NCBI GenBank assembly: GCA_934700345.1
Contig: CAKUXP010000001.1
Coordinates: forward strand, 1-64,000
DNA from: an uncultured Fibrobacter sp.
GTDB lineage: Bacteria > Fibrobacterota > Fibrobacteria > Fibrobacterales > Fibrobacteraceae
DNA: 64,000 nt
Direction: 5' to 3'
Shown: piece after piece, positions 18,142 through 27,000 of the stretch
How positions within the stretch are numbered: the first letter of the stretch is position 1
Layout: each line of letters starts with the position of its first letter
Program-made: the position numbers and the translations under genes
Notes under the pieces: model-generated
Database searches by the model: none
What the model saw: the letters and a program-made list of their open reading frames with translations, nothing else
What the model was told of the DNA's origin: nothing

Positions 18142-20285
18142 AGGCGGTTTACCTCGTGGACTCCGGGAACCTTTCGGATTGCGTCCATCAGATGTTCGAG
18201 CAGGTCGCGTCTCGCGATGCGGAAAACCAGGCGAATTCGCCCGGACTTTTTGGCGGAAACGACACTCATGCGTTCGATGAATACCTTCGCTTCGGAAAGC
18301 GCGTTCAGGATGTCCGCGGTGATTCCCTTGCGGTCGTCCGTCTCGATTTTCAGATGGACGAAAAATTCCTGCTTCGAATCCCGGTTCCATTCCATCGAAA
18401 TGCGCCGGGTTTCCGGGATGAGGGAAAGCTTCGGACAGTCCTTACGGTGAATTTCGATGCCGTGTTTCGGAATGAGCGCTCCGACAATCGCTTCGCCGGG
18501 AATGGGGGAGCAGCAGCTTGCAAAATGGATGAGCAGGCTCGATTCGTTCCCGACTTCGACGGGAAGTTGCGATTCGTCCGCCGCGTCCGTGACAAAGAGC
18601 CGGACGGGAGACGCCGGGTCCGCATTCCGGAACTTTTCGGGATGGATTTTCTGGATGAACCGTTCGAGTTCCGAAAGTTCCATGTTGCCCTGGCCTAGCC
18701 TGTCGTAAAACTCCTCGACGGTTTTTACGCCGAAGAATGCGCAGATCTCTTCTGCCTTCGGTTGTTCTTCGGGCTTCTGGATTTTAAAGACGCGGAGTTC
18801 GCGCAGCCACAGCTCCTTGCCTAGAGTCTGGGCTTCCTTGTCGATGCTCGTACGCATCCACCGGCGGAGTTCCTGTTTTGCCTTTTCCGTCCGGACGATT
18901 TCGAGCCATTCAGGCAGAGGGTTCTGGTTATGGCTGGTGAGAATCTGGACTGTTGCGCCGTTTGGGACCGCGCTTGTCGCGCTGATGACGTTTCCGTTGA
19001 TGCGCGCTCCGACGCAGTGAAGTCCTAATTCCGTGTGGACGGCAAAGGCAAAGTCGATAATCGTGCTTCCTTCGGGAAGTTCGATGGAATCGCCCTTGGG
19101 CGTAAAGACGGTGACCCCTTCGTTCTTCAGGTCCATCCGGAGAAAGTTCAGGTATTCGACGGAATTGGGAATTTCCGCCTGGAGCTTTGCCAGTCTGCCG
19201 AGCCATTCGAGCTCTTCGCCGCTCCGGCTCGTTTCGAGCTTGTACGCCCAGTGCGCCGCAAATCCCTTTTCGGCGGTGAGGTCCATATCCTTTGTGCGAA
19301 TCTGGACTTCGACCATCTTGTTTTCCGGCCCGATAACCGTCGTGTGGATGCTCTGGTAGAGATTCGGCTTCGGCGTTGCAATATAATCCTTGAAGAGCCC
19401 CTGGATAGGCGTCCAGAGGTTGTGCACGTAGCCTAGCGCGAGATAGCATTCGGGAATCGTTTCCACGATAATCCGGATGGCGAAAATGTCGAAAATTTCG
19501 TCGAGCTTGCAGCCTCGGCTCAGGGTCTTTCCGTAGATGCTGTAAATGTTCTTGGTGCGTCCCTGGATCGTGCAGTCAAAATCTTCGAGCGCCATCTTTA
19601 TTTGGAGCGGTCCCACGACGGATTTGATGTAACGCTCGCGTTCTTCCTTGGTGGAAAGGAGGTGATCGACGATTTTTTTGTATTCGTCCGGATTCAGGTA
19701 TTTAAACGCCAAGTCTTCTAGTTCCGATTTCAGCTGGTAGAGACCGAAACGATGCGTAAGAGGCGTGTAGATGTCGAGGGTTTCCTGGGCGATGATCTTG
19801 CGCTTTTCCGGCTTCATGTATTGAAGCGTACGCATGTTGTGCAGGCGATCCGCGATCTTTATCATGATGACGCGCGGATCCTTCGCCATCGCATTGATGA
19901 ACTTGCGGTAGGTTTCCGCCTTCTGCTCGATTTTGTTTCCCTGTTTTTGGGCTGCGGAAATCTTCGTAACCGCATCGACCATAAAGGCGGTATCTTCGCC
20001 GAACTTGGATCCTATCTCCGCGAGAGTATGCGGGGTATCTTCGACGACATCGTGCAAAAGACCCGCGAGGACGGAAGATGTATCGAGCTTCATTTCGGCG
20101 AGGATTTTCGCCACTTCGTAGGGATGCTCCGTATAGGGCATTCCGCTTTTCCGGAACTGCCCCTTGTGCGCTTCGGCGATGAAAGCTACTGCCGTCCGCA
20201 GTTTCTGCTCGTCTAGGGCAGGGTTTTTCTTCATGAGCACCTGGATGATGTGCTCTTGGGAGGGCTGTAGAACTTCCATGGGCAT
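18138..20285 (-). CDS. rel: RelA/SpoT-family (p)ppGpp synthetase/hydrolase
   Basis: 715 aa, full-length RSH enzyme. The N-terminal HD hydrolase domain keeps its metal and catalytic residues (R45, H54, H78-D79, E82-D83), so hydrolase activity is expected. The synthetase domain follows (GCKLDEIFDIFAIRIIVE, YQSIHTTVIGP, IQIRT-type strand), then a TGS domain (ITVFTPKGDSIELPEGSTIIDFAF-like, about 390-450) and a C-terminal ACT domain. It is probably the single bifunctional Rel of the organism. The start ATG at 20285 has no SD but lies 4 bases after a TAAATTTG box. It is divergent from ruvX. Confidence 0.93.
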   Translation of the reverse strand: MPMEVLQPSQEHIIQVLMKKNPALDEQKLRTAVAFIAEAHKGQFRKSGMPYTEHPYEVAKILAEMKLDTSSVLAGLLHDVVEDTPHTLAEIGSKFGEDTAFMVDAVTKISAAQKQGNKIEQKAETYRKFINAMAKDPRVIMIKIADRLHNMRTLQYMKPEKRKIIAQETLDIYTPLTHRFGLYQLKSELEDLAFKYLNPDEYKKIVDHLLSTKEERERYIKSVVGPLQIKMALEDFDCTIQGRTKNIYSIYGKTLSRGCKLDEIFDIFAIRIIVETIPECYLALGYVHNLWTPIQGLFKDYIATPKPNLYQSIHTTVIGPENKMVEVQIRTKDMDLTAEKGFAAHWAYKLETSRSGEELEWLGRLAKLQAEIPNSVEYLNFLRMDLKNEGVTVFTPKGDSIELPEGSTIIDFAFAVHTELGLHCVGARINGNVISATSAVPNGATVQILTSHNQNPLPEWLEIVRTEKAKQELRRWMRTSIDKEAQTLGKELWLRELRVFKIQKPEEQPKAEEICAFFGVKTVEEFYDRLGQGNMELSELERFIQKIHPEKFRNADPASPVRLFVTDAADESQLPVEVGNESSLLIHFASCCSPIPGEAIVGALIPKHGIEIHRKDCPKLSLIPETRRISMEWNRDSKQEFFVHLKIETDDRKGITADILNALSEAKVFIERMSVVSAKKSGRIRLVFRIARRDLLEHLMDAIRKVPGVHEVNRL

Positions 20286-20289
20286 ACCC

Positions 20290-20297
20290 CAAATTTA
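20290..20297 (-). promoter_or_regulatory. TAnnTTTG box four bases before rel
   Basis: TAAATTTG on the minus strand, then four bases, then ATG. It matches the Bacteroidetes -7 consensus TAnnTTTG. The same box, and the same spacing, precede ruvX and mraY. A transcript starting the usual distance downstream would be leaderless, and no SD is seen. Confidence 0.5.
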
Positions 20298-20480
20298 TCA
20301 AAAAAAGGCGGAAGAGTTTTGAAATTTTAACGATTTCACGAAAAAGGATTTGGAAACGACGATAAAATGTTACGTTTTTGTCTGAAATGTAAGGGAGCGG
20401 AGAATGCTAGGATTTAGAAATGGGACGTCAGTACGGATTTGTCGAGCGGGCTATAAATTTTAAAGTGCGAGTTCCCTTTT

Positions 20481-20488
20481 TATATTTG
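20481..20488 (+). promoter_or_regulatory. TAnnTTTG box four bases before ruvX
   Basis: TATATTTG followed by GCGC and the ATG at 20493. The 15 bases ending in ATG differ at one position from those before mraY. A T-run lies about 20 bases further upstream. No SD is present. Confidence 0.5.
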
Positions 20489-20492
20489 GCGC

Positions 20493-20903
20493 ATGAATTA
20501 CCTCGGCATCGATTACGGTGAACATCGGGTGGGAATCGCGTTTGCGGATTCCGAACTCAAGTGGGCCTTTGCCCGCGAGACGATTGACCAGAAGAAGACG
20601 GACCTGATGGCGCGCCTTGCGGAACTAGTCAGGGTGAACAAGGTCGATGTACTTGTCGTCGGGATGCCGTATCGTCCCGATGGCCGCATGGACGGAAAGA
20701 ATCTTGTCGTCGAGGAGTTTGTTCGGAATTTGCGTACAAGTTTTCCCGATATCCGCATCGAGACGGAAGATGAGTCCTATACGTCCGTTACGGCTCTTTC
20801 GGAAACAAGCTACCTGAAGAAGAAAAAGAAGCAGGCTGACAAGGGGCTTGTCGATAGGCTCGCCGCGCAGCATATCTTGCAATCCTATCTCGACAACCGC
20901 TGA
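20493..20903 (+). CDS. ruvX: Putative Holliday junction resolvase / pre-16S rRNA nuclease YqgF
   Basis: 136 aa, the normal length of the RuvX/YqgF RNase H-fold family. The first acidic catalytic motif GIDYGEHRVGIA is at residues 4-15. VDVLVVGMPYRPDGR is the second strand, a TEDESYTS strand follows, and the C-terminal DRLAAQHILQSYL carries the last conserved Asp. It acts in 16S rRNA 5'-end maturation in studied bacteria. It is monocistronic and divergent from rel. Confidence 0.92.
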   Translation: MNYLGIDYGEHRVGIAFADSELKWAFARETIDQKKTDLMARLAELVRVNKVDVLVVGMPYRPDGRMDGKNLVVEEFVRNLRTSFPDIRIETEDESYTSVTALSETSYLKKKKKQADKGLVDRLAAQHILQSYLDNR

Positions 20904-20922
20904 GATTTGAAAAGGGATTGCC

Positions 20923-20943
20923 CGCATCGCGGATTTTTTTTTG
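20923..20943 (+). terminator. Possible terminator after ruvX
   Basis: Short stem CCGC / GCGG with loop ATC, followed by a run of nine T's, 20 bases after the ruvX stop. The stem is short, so confidence is moderate. Confidence 0.5.
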
Positions 20944-21049
20944 TAGTCTTTAGACAACGTTTTTTTTAGTACGTTTTTTCTCGAAAGGGATTTTGAACTA
21001 ATTTGGAAACGTATCAACGAAAAATCGGTTCTGTTTCCAAGAGGTTCGC

Positions 21050-23932
21050 ATGGGTATCGGGAAAACCGTTAGGGCGATAGCGTTTGCCTTGACATTTGCG
21101 GTAGCTATTGTTTCGGCGGCGTCGGTAGCCGTTCACGATCCTTCCGTCATCGTTGTCTATAAGGACGCTGCGGGAAATTCTTATCCGGAAAACGATGCGT
21201 CAAAATCGCGGACCAAATACTATTATATTTTCGGCACGATGAATAGCGCCGCTTATTCCCGCGATATGCTGGACTGGACGGCGTTCACTCCGAAACTTTC
21301 CCGGAACGGAACGGTATATGTTACCGGCGACGAGGCGGCCGACGATTACTACAGCGTTTTCAAGGCGGAAGCCGATTACGCGGAACATTCCGGCACAGCT
21401 GCAGCCAAGGGAAACCTCTGGGCCCCCGATATCGTGTGGAACAGAAAATTGAAAAAATGGTGCCTGTACTTTTCGATGGCTGGCGAGGACTGGAAAAGTT
21501 CCATCGTTCTCTTGATGTCGGACAGGATTGAAGGTCCGTATGAATACAAGGGGAGCGTTATCTATGGCGGCATGGACGGACAGACTGTCGGTTCTGCGGC
21601 GAATGCCGACTATTTAAAAGCGACAGGGCAGACAACGATTGATTCGCGGTACTACACAGCCAACAATGGTATCACGAATCTTGGCAAATGGGACGGTGGC
21701 TACGGATCTAGCTGCATCGATCCAAATGTTTTCTATGATGAAGAGGGTAACCTGTGGCTCCTTTACGGTTCCTGGAGCGGAGGGCTTTTCCTTGTCCGAC
21801 TTGATGAATCGACAGGCCTTCGGGATTATGGCTATCTTTATGGAAATGGCGACAATGCGACTTGGAGCGGAACGTCGCTTTTAGAAGATCCGTATATGGG
21901 CATCCATGTCGGGGGCGGCTACTATGTAAGCGGCGAAGGCTCTTACATCCAATACTTTAAAGATGGCGACGGAAACGGCTACTATTACCTGTTTGTGAGC
22001 TATGGTTTTTATTCTCCCGAGGGCGGCTACAGCATGCGTGTCTTTCGCAGCAAGGATGTCAAGGGGCCATATATCGATGTCAATGGGAATTCTGCCGTTT
22101 TTGAAAGGTATGTTTTGAATTATTGGGGAAATACGGATCGCGGCTTTCCGATTATGGGAAATTACCGCTGGAATTTCTGGGCGGAAGATCAAGCCGAGAT
22201 AGCGAACGGGCACAATTCGCTTTTGCGTGACGAGGACGGCGCTATGTATCTGGTGTATCATCGCAAGTTCAACAATCATACGGCTTGGCACAATGTGGAA
22301 ACTCACCAGCTGTTTTTTAATCGTATGGGCTGGATAGTGGCCGCGCCTTTCGAGTATCGGGAAGGTTACGGTCTTCCTAGGGAAATGCTTTCGCGGGACA
22401 ATATCGTCGGTTCATACAAGGTAATTGCGCATCGCCCACCGAAGAACAATCCTTTGACTTGGGAAGATTCCGTGGCGGTAAACGAAGAACAGGACATGCA
22501 GCTGTATGCCGACGGTTCGGTGGCTGGTGCCTATACGGGAAAGTGGGAATATGACAACAGCAAGGGGCGCAGCTATTTGACGTTGTCCTTGAACGGTTCG
22601 ATTTACGAAGGCGTGCTGCTCGAACAGCTCCAGAACGATGTGAGCAAGAGTACGATTTCGTTCAGTACGATGAACGTTGCGGGAAACCTGTCGCTTTGGG
22701 GATATCGCGTTCCGAAAACCGAAGTGCTTCGTGAATTACTTTACCGTGGAGACAGCACTAGGGTTGTGGGTAGAGAGGATTTTGGCATCGCATGGAATGC
22801 GTTCGAAGAATTTGAAAAGGTGAATGTTTCCGGAAATTTTATGGCGGAGTTTGAATTTACGCACAATACAAAGAAAACCGCCGAAAACTGGAATAAATGG
22901 GTTTTGGTTTTTAGGACAGGCGAAAGAATGTGGTATCTGCGCGCTGACAGCTATTCCCTGGAAACGCTCGGTGGCGAGAATTCGGTTAAGTACTGGAGCG
23001 CCTGGGGAAATGATTTTGCTTCGTTCAACAAGGCGTTTGACGGGGCGAAGGTTCGCTTGCGCATCGAAAAGGATGATGCGCTAATCCATGTGTATGCTTA
23101 TTTGCGTGGAAGGGCGACGGACGGCTCGGATTCGCTTGTCTATGCGGTCACGGCTACGGGAACTCCGAATGGTGATTACGAAATCCTGCTAGGCGCGGAC
23201 GAGGCCATACTCAAAATCGATCGGATTGCGACTGGTAAGCTTGAAAACCGTATCGCTATCGGAACAATCAACGATGGCGGTGAATATACTTCGGCTTTTA
23301 ATGCTGAAAAAACGCCCGATTACAGGGTTACGGGCGATTTTAACGCAACTTTGCATTTCGTCAATTATGGAAACAAGCCGGTTTACGGTCCTGCCGATGC
23401 AAATATCGCAAACAATTGGGATAATTACATTGTGCGTTCATCGGTTGATGGCGTAACGACTCTTTTGCGCGCAGACGCCTACGCGCTCGACAATATGGGA
23501 ACGTTTTCCTATGAATTTGACTGGAAATGGGAGGATTTTGCGCATATTATGCAAAATGCCGATGTGCTGATGAAAATTTTCCGCAGGAAAGACACGGTCT
23601 CCTATTTGGCGCAGATTACGGCGAACGATGGCAGTGTGTATCACTATGGGGCGGTGAACGCAGGAGCCTCTACGGCGGAAATGTCACTGGGCCTCACTTG
23701 TGAAAAAAGCGTCATCGAACTGCTATCGGTTTCGGTAACGGATGTTGTTGAAAACCAAGAATTGCCGGGTGAATCTACTCCGGTGGCAAGGAAAAAAACG
23801 GCAACCGATTTGCAAATTCCCGCACGGGTTTTCGATGTCAGGGGGCGCTATCTGGGACATATCAAACGGGATGCGCTAGAGACGGGAAACCTCCCTTCCT
23901 CTTTTCGGAATAGAAAGGTTTACGGCAAGTAG
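21050..23932 (+). CDS. Secreted GH43 arabinanase-like glycoside hydrolase
   Basis: 960 aa. Signal peptide about 1-23 (MGIGKTVRAIAFALTF...). Residues about 25-440 form a five-bladed GH43 propeller: D30 in HDPSVI (general base), D224 in SCIDPNVF (pKa modulator) and a candidate acid Glu in SGEGSYIQ. The NLWAPDIVW block is typical of endo-arabinanase-type GH43. Two similar modules follow (about 575-730 and 755-905), each with an F-A-F-hydrophobic core and WNKWVLVFRTGERMWYLRAD-type repeats, probably carbohydrate-binding beta-sandwiches. The C-terminus VFDVRGRYLGHI resembles a degenerate T9SS-type sorting tail. AGAGG lies before the ATG. Likely substrate is arabinan or arabinoxylan side chains; this is inferred from family only. 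Confidence 0.85.
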   Translation: MGIGKTVRAIAFALTFAVAIVSAASVAVHDPSVIVVYKDAAGNSYPENDASKSRTKYYYIFGTMNSAAYSRDMLDWTAFTPKLSRNGTVYVTGDEAADDYYSVFKAEADYAEHSGTAAAKGNLWAPDIVWNRKLKKWCLYFSMAGEDWKSSIVLLMSDRIEGPYEYKGSVIYGGMDGQTVGSAANADYLKATGQTTIDSRYYTANNGITNLGKWDGGYGSSCIDPNVFYDEEGNLWLLYGSWSGGLFLVRLDESTGLRDYGYLYGNGDNATWSGTSLLEDPYMGIHVGGGYYVSGEGSYIQYFKDGDGNGYYYLFVSYGFYSPEGGYSMRVFRSKDVKGPYIDVNGNSAVFERYVLNYWGNTDRGFPIMGNYRWNFWAEDQAEIANGHNSLLRDEDGAMYLVYHRKFNNHTAWHNVETHQLFFNRMGWIVAAPFEYREGYGLPREMLSRDNIVGSYKVIAHRPPKNNPLTWEDSVAVNEEQDMQLYADGSVAGAYTGKWEYDNSKGRSYLTLSLNGSIYEGVLLEQLQNDVSKSTISFSTMNVAGNLSLWGYRVPKTEVLRELLYRGDSTRVVGREDFGIAWNAFEEFEKVNVSGNFMAEFEFTHNTKKTAENWNKWVLVFRTGERMWYLRADSYSLETLGGENSVKYWSAWGNDFASFNKAFDGAKVRLRIEKDDALIHVYAYLRGRATDGSDSLVYAVTATGTPNGDYEILLGADEAILKIDRIATGKLENRIAIGTINDGGEYTSAFNAEKTPDYRVTGDFNATLHFVNYGNKPVYGPADANIANNWDNYIVRSSVDGVTTLLRADAYALDNMGTFSYEFDWKWEDFAHIMQNADVLMKIFRRKDTVSYLAQITANDGSVYHYGAVNAGASTAEMSLGLTCEKSVIELLSVSVTDVVENQELPGESTPVARKKTATDLQIPARVFDVRGRYLGHIKRDALETGNLPSSFRNRKVYGK

Positions 23933-24041
23933 AGTGTCCGTGAGTCTTGGCGAATGCAAAGACCCAAGGTTTTTTGAAGCGGGCTATACGACGCACGCTT
24001 GAACTCGTCGATACGTACTTCCTGGAAATCCGGCGAAGGAT

Positions 24042-27000
24042 TTAACGGATGCGTCGGATTCCGAATGTCTGGGTTTTTCGGTAGCTGTCTTTTGTCGAAA
24101 AGCGGCGGACGGTTTCTTCGTCGCCTTCCGGGTTTGGTACGAATTGCGTCTTGAGGGATGCCTTGACGATGTAAGCGCCCGTGCCTACCGCCTTGCCGTC
24201 GGTCGAAACCAGTCCCTTTGTGCAGCGGGAGAGCCATTCGATGCGCATCGAGACTAGGTTGTCGCTAGACAGGTATTTCGGGGCGAGCGCAAAATTCTCG
24301 TGGAAGCGGTTTACGAAATTTCCCAGGTTAGAATAGAAGGGCAGGTCGATGTCGATGAGAAGGGACTTCCAGGCGGGCGCTTCGCCGATGCTTGTCCCGC
24401 GCGGGACTCCCATTTCGGCGATGAAGGACATTCCGTCAAAGGGATAGCCCGACGTGTCCTTGCTTGCGACTAGATCGCCGTTTTCGTAGATATCCCACTT
24501 GCGGGTTTCCTGGTCGAGGACGAGCAAACGGAAATCGGCGCGTTCTTCGCTACAGGTTTCGGATCTTGACGGGGAAACGTCCGAGACAGGATACTCGGGA
24601 TGGAACTTGAAGGCTATCCGGGGATTTCCGGCCCCGGTGACGTCCGCCCACGGATTTTCCCGGGCAGGCCTGTTTCCGCTCCGGTCGAGGAAAAGCGTTT
24701 CGTCTAGCGGCGTGAAGCGAATCCGGTCGCCTTCCTGGACGGCGGTTTCCGCATCTTGCATGTAGAGCATGTTGAACGTCTTGCTTCCGAGCGTATAGCG
24801 GTTTGGGAAGACGCTTACCGGGCCTTTGCGCTCTCTCTGTATCGGCGCGTGGCTCGAATCGCCGACGACGAGAGGCTCGCTCGTTTCGACGACTAGCGAG
24901 ACGAAGGAACCCGCCGCATTGACCTTTCCGCCTAGGATGACAGGACCCGCGAGATCTTCGGCGAGAGTGGAATCGCTTTCGTAGTGGGCTCCGCTTCCCT
25001 TGTGCTGCACGAGAAGTCCCGCTCCGACGAGGTCGCCTCCCTTGGGGGAAAGTCCCGAGTAGTTTCCGCTTGTATTGCCTAACTTGAACGGCGCAGGCAG
25101 CTCGAGCGTCGCTTCCGTCCTTTCGGCGTTCCAGGAGAATGTCTTTGCATAGAGCGTTTCGGGAACCGCACTGCCGAAGATAGCGGCCATGCTGTCCGGC
25201 GCGTGTTTTTCGTCAACCGGCGAAACAAAGCTCGCGACGACATGTTCGGCGCGACCGTCTCCGTCCGCATCCGAAATGCTCGCGAATCTGAGCGGAACCG
25301 GCAAAATCTTGAGCATGAACGGAAGAATCGGAGCGGTGCATGTCGTGGAAACCCCGTTGCCCGAAATATCCGTAATCGTGGAATTTGCGAGAAGCTGTCC
25401 CTTCATGCCTTCGGTGACGAGCGAACTTTTATCCGTATCGAAGGAGACGGTAAATTCCCAGACGTTGAGCGTTTCGTTGTAAAGCTTTGCGGAGGTGACA
25501 TTCGGAATTCTGTTAAGCGATTGTCCGTTTTTGTCGAAAAGTGCAAGTGGGAAGGAAAGTCCCGGTGCGGAAATCGGTTCCGAGAACTGGATGTAGATCC
25601 TGTCGGCTGTTGCCGTGTCGAGCCTTTCGAGAACCGAGAGCGAAAGGACGGTTGGCGAAATGGCGTCCCGGTAAAAGTCCGTGCTGGACTTGATTTCTCC
25701 GGCGATGTCGCTTTGGAGCGTGACGGATCCTTGCGGGTTTGTGAAGGTCGCCGCATCCTTTGGCTTGAACGAAACCGTAACGAGCGAATCGGAAATGTCC
25801 GCATTCGAAACTTCAATCGTATCGCCTCGGTATTCAAAGGATACCGACCGGAATTTTTGGGATTCGGTATAGGCGGCGGTGAGGACAATCTTCATCTGGT
25901 CCGGAACATTGTCGCAATCCGTATCGAGCATTTCGGCGGAGGAGATGATGGGCCACGGGGGAAGTTTCTCGATGAAAAGTTGCGCCTTGGCGGACGCATA
26001 GCTGTACTTGGAACTGGAGGAAGCCGCTGTCGCATAGAGATGCGTTTCGAGCGGCGTATCGCCCGAGACAAAGAATGTCGCGCTTCCGTTTACAAGCGTA
26101 AGCGTAGTGGTCGCGATATCGGCTGTCGCGGACGTGTAGAAGAGAACGGAACCTTCGGCGACGGAGAGCTTGATCGTGATATTCTCGCCGTCGAGGAGCG
26201 CCCCTGTGGAATCGTAGAGGGAGACGGTCACCTGGGCGCGTTTTCCGACATACGCCCGGACCGTGTCGATGTGAAAGCGCAGGAATCGCTTTTCGAGCGG
26301 CGTCGTGATGGAATCCCATTCGACATTTGATCGGACAACCTTGCAGGCGCAGTCGTAACTTCCTTTCGCGTTTGCGCCGTGGTTGTGCCACGTCACCCAT
26401 TCCACCATGTTGTTCCCGTAGGCGAGGTTCTTGGAAACGGAGAAAACGTAGCTATCGTATTTTTTGACATATTCCGTGTTCGAACCGAAATAGGAGACTC
26501 CGTTGCCTTCAAAATCGTCGAGGAATCCGGACGGGGAAACCTTGCTTTCACCGGTGTAAACCGCCGAGCGGGCCGTATCCTCGATGGATGTCGCGGGGGA
26601 CTTGAAAGGCGTGAAAAAGTCGAGCGAAAGCGTCCGCGCAATGGAAAGATCGCTCGAAGAGGCGTCGTAATCGGGCGGGTAACCGTAGATATGCGTCCCA
26701 TGGTAGAAAATCGTGACGTAGGGAACTTTCCTGTAGGCGACTTCCTTTGTTCCGTTCACTTCTTCGAGGTAGGTAGTCTCGGAGCCCGAATAGTAGGGAC
26801 CCTTGGTGAGGTCAATCCCTTCGAACGGGACCGGGTCGGAAGCGCCTTTATGTTCGCGGAGCGACCAGGAACCTTCTAGGTCCTTGAATGTCGCGGCGGT
26901 AAACTTGAGCTGGAAAAGGTATTGGCCCGAGACGGCGAATGTCCCGACGAGCGTAATCGGCAGGTAGTAGCCCCCGAGACCGTCGCTCTGGGGTGTTCCA

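Noticed and set aside
25203..26330. 375-aa plus-strand open frame opposite the GH9 tail
   Set aside because: Arg-rich antisense shadow without an SD.
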